Shown here: in pieces, positions 17,999 to 20,208 of the stretch | Layout of the letters: every line of letters starts with the position of its first letter | Position numbering within the stretch: position 1 is the stretch's first letter | Origin: Parcubacteria group bacterium | Lineage (GTDB): Bacteria > Patescibacteriota > Minisyncoccia > Phycocordibacterales > Phycocordibacteraceae | Assembly (NCBI GenBank): GCA_028286505.1 | Contig: JAQBRK010000025.1 | Coordinates: 1 to 20,208 of the forward strand | Direction of reading: 5' to 3' | Length of the DNA stretch: 20,208 nucleotides | Position numbers and translations under genes: made by a program | Notes under the pieces: model-generated | Database searches by the model: none | Seen by the model: only the letters and a program-made list of their open reading frames with translations | Told to the model about the DNA's origin: nothing

Positions 17999-18439
17999 AT
18001 GAGCCAACTTGATATAAGAAACTTTACCCGGAGCAAGCCTCCGGCTTTTCCGTTTCAAAAAGCGCTCGAACTCGTGCTTCCCGGCTGGGGCGTTTCGCTC
18101 GTCTTCGCGGGAGAGAAGCGTGCCCAGAAATTGAATGTCGAGCTTCGCGGCAAAGACTACGTACCGAATGTGCTCTCCTACGAGAGCGGCACGATGGAGC
18201 GCGAGAAAGGAAAACGTCGCAGCGGCGAAATTATAATCTGCCCTCCCGTAGCCGAACGTCAGGCACCGGAATACGGTTTTTCATACACCCAAATGGTTGG
18301 ATTTCTCTTTATCCACGGTTTACTGCATTTGAAGGGGATGCGACACGGGGCTACAATGGATACACAGGAACGAGAACTCCTCGAGCGCTTTAATAATGTA
18401 ACTTCTTCCGATGGCACGACGCATCGCAACCGGCATTGA
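17999..18439 (+). CDS. ybeY: Endoribonuclease YbeY (146 aa)
   Basis: YbeY is a zinc-dependent RNase involved in 16S rRNA 3' maturation and ribosome quality control. The metal motif is complete: HGLLHLKGMRH (H106, H110, H116). NVLSYES matches the conserved TDVLSFP region. The ATG at 17999 is chosen because an open extension upstream runs through the dispersed element and shows no family similarity. The coding end overlaps the start of ftsA by 29 bases in a different frame. No Shine-Dalgarno site is visible. Confidence 0.92.
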   Translation: MSQLDIRNFTRSKPPAFPFQKALELVLPGWGVSLVFAGEKRAQKLNVELRGKDYVPNVLSYESGTMEREKGKRRSGEIIICPPVAERQAPEYGFSYTQMVGFLFIHGLLHLKGMRHGATMDTQERELLERFNNVTSSDGTTHRNRH

Positions 18440-19577
18440 TATCGGAACACACCACACGAAAATAGTCGTGGTGGAAGAAGTGAGCGGCCCCGAAGGAACA
18501 GGCATTCATATCATCGGTACGGGTCTCGCTCAAACGAGCGGCATGCGTCACGGGTACGTAGTTGATGCGGAAGACGTTGCCGCGAGCGTGCGCGCCGCGC
18601 GTCAGCAAGCGGAATCTACCGCACGCGTTCCTATCAAGAAGGGCTTTCTCGCAGTAGGCGGCGTTTCCCTCGATGAGGTACGCGCGTCCGGTACGACCAT
18701 CATTTCGCGCGCGGACCAGGAAATAACCGAGCTCGATCTCGAGAAGACGCTTGAGGTCGCGCGCGAAGCCGCTCAACCTAATTTCCTCAATCGTCGCGTA
18801 CTCCACGAGATACCGCTCGAGTATCGCGTGGACGGAGCGAAGTCGCTCGGCGAGCCACATGGTCTCAAAGGAACACGCCTTGAAGTCGATTACCTTTTCA
18901 TAACGTGTCTCGCACAGCATGAGGCTGCTCTTACCCTCGCTTCGGAATCGGCCGACATCGAAGTTATCGACCGCATGGCGTCACCCCTTGCCGGTTCCTA
19001 CGTCACTCTCACCAAAGACCAGAAGATGAAGGGCTGCGTGCTCGCGAACATCGGCGCAGAGACCGTTTCCATAGTCGTCTACGACGAAGGCGTTCCCCTT
19101 TCCGTAAAAGTATTCCCCGTTGGCTCAACGAATATCACGGATGACCTTGCCCTTGGGTTCAAAGTCTCGCTCGAAGACGCCGAACGCCTCAAAATGGGCA
19201 GGCTTGGCGGAAGCATGTATCCGCGCAAGCGCGTCGAAGAAGTCATCACCGCGCGTTTTCGTCATATGTTCGAGCTCATCGACAAGCATTTGAAATCCAT
19301 CGGCCGCAAAGGCGCACTTCCTGCGGGCATCATCATTTCGGGCGGCGGTGCGGGCCAAGGTTCCGTCTCCGACATCGCCAAAGGAGCGCTCGCCCTCCCT
19401 TCTCGCGTGGCCGATATGAAAGTATCCGCCGACAGCAAGATTCGCGACGCCACCTGGGCCGTCGCTTACGGTCTCGCGCTCTGGGGACTCACCGGCGACA
19501 CCGACACCCCGAAACGCCAGCGTTTTGGCGGCTTTGTTGAATCGATACAAAAGTTCATCAAGCAATTTTTGCCGTAG
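18411..19577 (+). CDS. ftsA: Cell division protein FtsA (388 aa)
   Basis: FtsA is the actin-like ATPase that anchors FtsZ filaments to the membrane and recruits the divisome. Visible motifs are the phosphate 1 loop GIDIGTHHTKIVVVE near the N-terminus, phosphate 2 NIGAETVSIVVYDEG, and the adenosine loop GIIISGGGAGQGS. The C-terminal amphipathic helix GGFVESIQKFIKQFLP is the membrane-targeting sequence. Length is near the family norm, slightly short. The start overlaps ybeY by 29 bases, suggesting coupling. ftsZ follows after 239 bases that include a dispersed element. Confidence 0.94.
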   Translation: MARRIATGIDIGTHHTKIVVVEEVSGPEGTGIHIIGTGLAQTSGMRHGYVVDAEDVAASVRAARQQAESTARVPIKKGFLAVGGVSLDEVRASGTTIISRADQEITELDLEKTLEVAREAAQPNFLNRRVLHEIPLEYRVDGAKSLGEPHGLKGTRLEVDYLFITCLAQHEAALTLASESADIEVIDRMASPLAGSYVTLTKDQKMKGCVLANIGAETVSIVVYDEGVPLSVKVFPVGSTNITDDLALGFKVSLEDAERLKMGRLGGSMYPRKRVEEVITARFRHMFELIDKHLKSIGRKGALPAGIIISGGGAGQGSVSDIAKGALALPSRVADMKVSADSKIRDATWAVAYGLALWGLTGDTDTPKRQRFGGFVESIQKFIKQFLP

Positions 19578-19700
19578 TCGAATTCCAAAATTCCTTTATC
19601 TGCTTCGTTGCAGAACCTACCTCCTCGTTCCGTCGTACTATGAGTACGCCTACATTCGTCAGTTTCCGCGCCTCGCATCTAAAGTTTTTTGAAACTCTCC
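19578..19700 (+). repeat. Dispersed 3'-end element, copy E
   Basis: It begins right after the ftsA stop. The left end GAATTCCAAAATTCCTTTA pairs imperfectly with the right end TAAAGTTTTTTGAAACTC. The core CTTCGTTGCAGAACCTA aligns with copy C, followed by the hairpin CGTACT-ATG-AGTACG (19634-19648). The C-rich arm GCCTCGCATCT matches copies A and C. Confidence 0.7.
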
Positions 19701-19755
19701 ATTTCACGAAGTGTTAGCCGTTTTTCAGCACACACTGACGTTCTGTCAACGCATG

Positions 19756-19783
19756 TTGCATCGCTCAAAAGCACAGGTATCAT
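19756..19783 (+). promoter_or_regulatory. Candidate promoter of ftsZ
   Basis: TTGCAT, 16 bases, TATCAT, predicting a leader of about 27 bases. An alternative -10, TAATTA at 19804-19809, lies 7 bases before the ATG and would give a leaderless mRNA but has no good -35. Confidence 0.4.
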
Positions 19784-19816
19784 GAAGTGACCATATTGGC
19801 CGCTAATTAATACCCT

Positions 19817-20208
19817 ATGTCCAAGCGCGTAGAACCTGAGATCGAGACTTTCGCACGCATCCGCGTGGTGGGTGTGGGTGGTTCCGGCAACAATGCGGTC
19901 AATCACATGATCAACTCCAAAGTGAAGGGAGTTGAATTCATCGCCATTAACACTGATGCGCAGGATTTGCATCGCTCCGAAGCGAAACGCAAGATCCACA
20001 TCGGTAAGAATCTCACACGCGGTCTCGGTGCGGGAATGAATCCCGAGCTCGGACGTCGTGCAGCAGAAGAAACCCGTCAGGAAATTCAGGAAGCGCTTCA
20101 AGGTTCCGACATGGTCTTCATCACCTGCGGTATGGGTGGAGGAACCGGAACCGGTGCTGCGGCCGTTGTCGCAAAGATGTCGAAGGAACTCGGTGCACTC
20201 ACCGTTGC
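19817..20208 (+). CDS. ftsZ: Cell division protein FtsZ (3' truncated by window)
   Basis: FtsZ is the tubulin-like GTPase that forms the division ring. The first 130 codons are present and run to the window end. RIRVVGVGGSGNNAVNHM is the family's N-terminal GTPase motif. FIAINTDAQDL and the RGLGAGMNPELGR region follow. The tubulin signature reads GMGGGTGTGAAAVVA, with Ala where Pro is most common. The N-terminal extension is short. The ATG at 19817 has no Shine-Dalgarno site. It follows ftsA as in most bacteria. Confidence 0.96.
   Translation, partial: MSKRVEPEIETFARIRVVGVGGSGNNAVNHMINSKVKGVEFIAINTDAQDLHRSEAKRKIHIGKNLTRGLGAGMNPELGRRAAEETRQEIQEALQGSDMVFITCGMGGGTGTGAAAVVAKMSKELGALTV

Overview
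The window looks like a chromosomal segment of a Patescibacteria (Candidate Phyla Radiation) bacterium, most likely of the Parcubacteria/Kaiserbacteria type. This is an inference from gene content: clusters of small two-helix TrbC/VirB2-like membrane proteins, many short proteins of unknown family, a four-domain ribosomal protein S1, and standard genetic code use with TAA, TAG and TGA all acting as stops. No rRNA, tRNA, CRISPR array, transposase or integrase was seen.

Layout. 1-261 holds the 3' end of an unknown plus-strand gene. 305-4177 (minus) is a cell-envelope cluster: a membrane-anchored family 1 solute-binding protein followed by five TrbC/VirB2-like proteins, the first three genes joined by 4-base ATGA overlaps. 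4221-4751 is a methyltransferase, 4856-5080 a small unknown gene, 5224-7692 gyrA, 7695-8066 a one-helix membrane protein and 8199-8840 a metallo-beta-lactamase-fold protein (all minus). 8841-11010 is an unusual plus-strand island of at least five autonomous small genes (37-59 codons). Each has a strong ribosome binding site. Four of the five have a near-consensus sigma70-type promoter, and most end in a strong terminator. The island's 3' part carries a highly structured non-coding stretch. Then come rpsA (+), an unknown 241-residue gene (-), pth and an alpha/beta hydrolase (-), lepB and a degenerate histidyl-tRNA-synthetase-like gene (+), an unknown 284-residue gene (-), and the plus-strand run rpsU, ybeY, ftsA, ftsZ (cut by the window end).

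Two genome-wide style signals stand out. First, many recognisable genes have a -10 box only 6-7 bases before the ATG (often with a TGn extension), which implies leaderless mRNAs. The unrecognised genes instead have longer leaders and classical Shine-Dalgarno sites. Second, a roughly 115-125 bp element with imperfect inverted ends and a conserved central CGTAY/RTACG hairpin occurs four times. Each copy starts within about 10 bases of a stop codon and lies in the same orientation as the gene it follows (after the metallo-beta-lactamase gene, lepB, rpsU and ftsA). A 164-bp long palindrome between the hydrolase gene and lepB may be related.

Functionally the housekeeping part covers replication topology (GyrA), translation (S1, S21, Pth, YbeY), secretion (LepB) and division (FtsA-FtsZ). 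The first 4 kb looks like a surface or secretion module. The small-gene island and the dispersed 3' element are the best candidates for something undescribed.
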